Source: Candidatus Schekmanbacteria bacterium (lineage in GTDB: Bacteria > Schekmanbacteria > GWA2-38-11 > J061). From it: DNA of 7,027 nucleotides. The DNA lies in contig RFHX01000179.1 in the NCBI GenBank assembly GCA_003695725.1, forward strand, positions 1 to 7,027, read 5' to 3'. The notes under the pieces were generated by a model. The model was not told the origin of the DNA. It was given only the letters and a program-made list of their open reading frames with translations, and did not search any database. Below are positions 6,370 to 7,027 of this stretch, in pieces. The number at the start of each line of letters is the position of its first letter. Within the stretch, counting starts at the first letter, position 1. Both the position numbers and the translations under genes were made by a program.

Positions 6370-6849
6370 CTACATCTTATATTTTCCAAAATCTTCCGGT
6401 TTGAGATTTTCAAGAAGCTCTTTCCATTTTTCATCTGTGTCTATTTCGGAAATATCAACTGAATTTGCCGCTTTTAAAACAAACTCTTCTACATAGATTG
6501 GCGCATTAGTCCTCAAAGCAAGTGCTATCGCATCGCTTGGCCTTGAATCGATTTCCAAGATTGTTCCGTCTTTCTGAAGCTCGATGACAGCATAAAAAGT
6601 ATTATTCCGAAGGTCATTTATGATTATCTTTTTAACTTTACAGCTTATCTTTTCTATAATGTTCCGGAGAAGGTCATGTGTCATAGGCCTAGGGGTAGCA
6701 GTCTTCTCCAATTCCAACGCTATAGCAGTGGCTTCAAAATATCCCACCCAAATAGGAAGCATTACAGTCATATCGACATCTTTTAAAATGACAATTGGTG
6801 TTTTAGAAACTGGGTCAAGCATTAAATTGCTAACTTTCATTTCTTTCAT
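6370..6849 (-). CDS. DUF151 / bifunctional nuclease (BFN) family protein
   Basis: The 159-residue protein shows the family signatures clearly. Residues 30-49 read MLPIWVGYFEATAIALELEK. Residues 52-63 read TPRPMTHDLLRN, residues 83-88 NTFYAV, and residues 101-119 DSRPSDAIALALRTNAPIY. The family includes T. maritima TM0160 of known fold and plant proteins reported to have DNase and RNase activity. The activity of bacterial members is not well established, so the nuclease label should be read as a family name. Some BFN proteins carry a UVR motif; none is visible in the charged helical tail here (about 132-159), but uvrC is the next gene. The start at 6849 has an AAGGA nine bases upstream; Met4 is an alternative start. 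A good promoter candidate lies at 6910-6937. The protein has no signal peptide or membrane segment, so it should be cytosolic. Confidence 0.93.
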   Translation of the reverse strand: MKEMKVSNLMLDPVSKTPIVILKDVDMTVMLPIWVGYFEATAIALELEKTATPRPMTHDLLRNIIEKISCKVKKIIINDLRNNTFYAVIELQKDGTILEIDSRPSDAIALALRTNAPIYVEEFVLKAANSVDISEIDTDEKWKELLENLKPEDFGKYKM

Positions 6850-6858
6850 TATTCTATT

Positions 6859-6863
6859 TCCTT
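6859..6863 (-). promoter_or_regulatory. Shine-Dalgarno of the DUF151 gene
   Basis: AAGGA lies nine bases before the ATG at 6849, an acceptable spacing that favours this start over Met4 (18 bases away). Confidence 0.7.
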
Positions 6864-6909
6864 ATAAGAAATTTAACTAATATCTTATCGTCACCTTTGT
6901 AGATATAAT

Positions 6910-6937
6910 ATAATATTTAATTCTAAATTCAAGTCAA
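6910..6937 (-). promoter_or_regulatory. Candidate sigma-70-type promoter for the DUF151-uvrC unit
   Basis: TTGACT (6937-6932, 5 of 6 to the consensus) is followed after 16 bases by TATTAT (6915-6910, 5 of 6). Transcription would begin near 6903 and give a leader of about 54 bases. The -35 overlaps the TGA stop codon of the reading frame entering from the right edge. The AT-rich surroundings make chance matches easier, so this stays a candidate. Confidence 0.5.
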
Positions 6938-7026
6938 CTGACATTGTTTTCTTCAGAAATTTTTTCTTCTTCCATTTCTACTTTCATTTTTATGATTTTT
7001 TTTAGATTAGCTTCCAATATTGTTAT
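6934..7026 (-). CDS. C-terminal end of an unidentified protein (partial)
   Basis: One minus-strand frame is open from the right edge for 30 codons and ends with TGA at 6936-6934. The other two minus-strand frames have stops within the first few codons. The predicted tail is basic and then acidic: LKKIIKMKVEMEEEKISEE followed by NNVS. It could be the end of a helical or coiled-coil C-terminus. No family can be named from this, and a 30-codon open frame in AT-rich DNA can occur by chance. If real, it ends 84 bases before the DUF151 gene and is in the same direction. Confidence 0.42.
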   Translation of the reverse strand: MTILEANLKKIIKMKVEMEEEKISEENNVS

Positions 7027-7027
7027 A

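Overview
All genes visible in this AT-rich window (roughly 35-40 % GC by eye) lie on the minus strand, so the text reads from right to left in transcription order. The gene set is bacterial housekeeping. The MerR / tRNA-Pro / surE / pcm arrangement and the divergent EF-G paralogue resemble, from memory, Desulfobacterota-type bacteria and related candidate phyla. That placement is an inference and is not firm.

In transcription order: (1) the C-terminal end of an unidentified protein runs in from the right edge (7026-6934). (2) A promoter-like sequence (6937-6910) precedes a DUF151/bifunctional nuclease family gene (6849-6370). (3) uvrC (6304-4448) follows after 65 bases with no clear Shine-Dalgarno. 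(4) A 195-base gap carries the best promoter candidate of the window, with an inverted repeat across its spacer. (5) An EF-G paralogue follows (4252-2162). (6) Then comes a small MerR-type regulator (2116-1781). (7) tRNA-Pro(GGG), surE, pcm, tRNA-Pro(CGG) and the start of a TIGR00725/SLOG-type gene are tightly packed down to the left edge. No convincing intrinsic terminator was found, so long polycistronic transcripts are possible.

Functionally the genes cover DNA repair (UvrC, the excision nuclease subunit), a possible nuclease (DUF151), translation (an EF-G-like GTPase and two proline tRNAs), nucleotide salvage or stress survival (SurE) and repair of damaged proteins (Pcm). The surE-pcm pair is a classical stress/stationary-phase pairing. 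Here it is bracketed by two proline tRNAs with different anticodons, so tRNA processing could cut out a surE-pcm mRNA.

I do not see a new multi-gene system such as a defence island, mobile element or CRISPR array. The points worth a second look are the tRNA punctuation around surE-pcm, the near-leaderless gene after tRNA-Pro(CGG), the altered GTPase motifs of the EF-G paralogue, and the dyad in its promoter.
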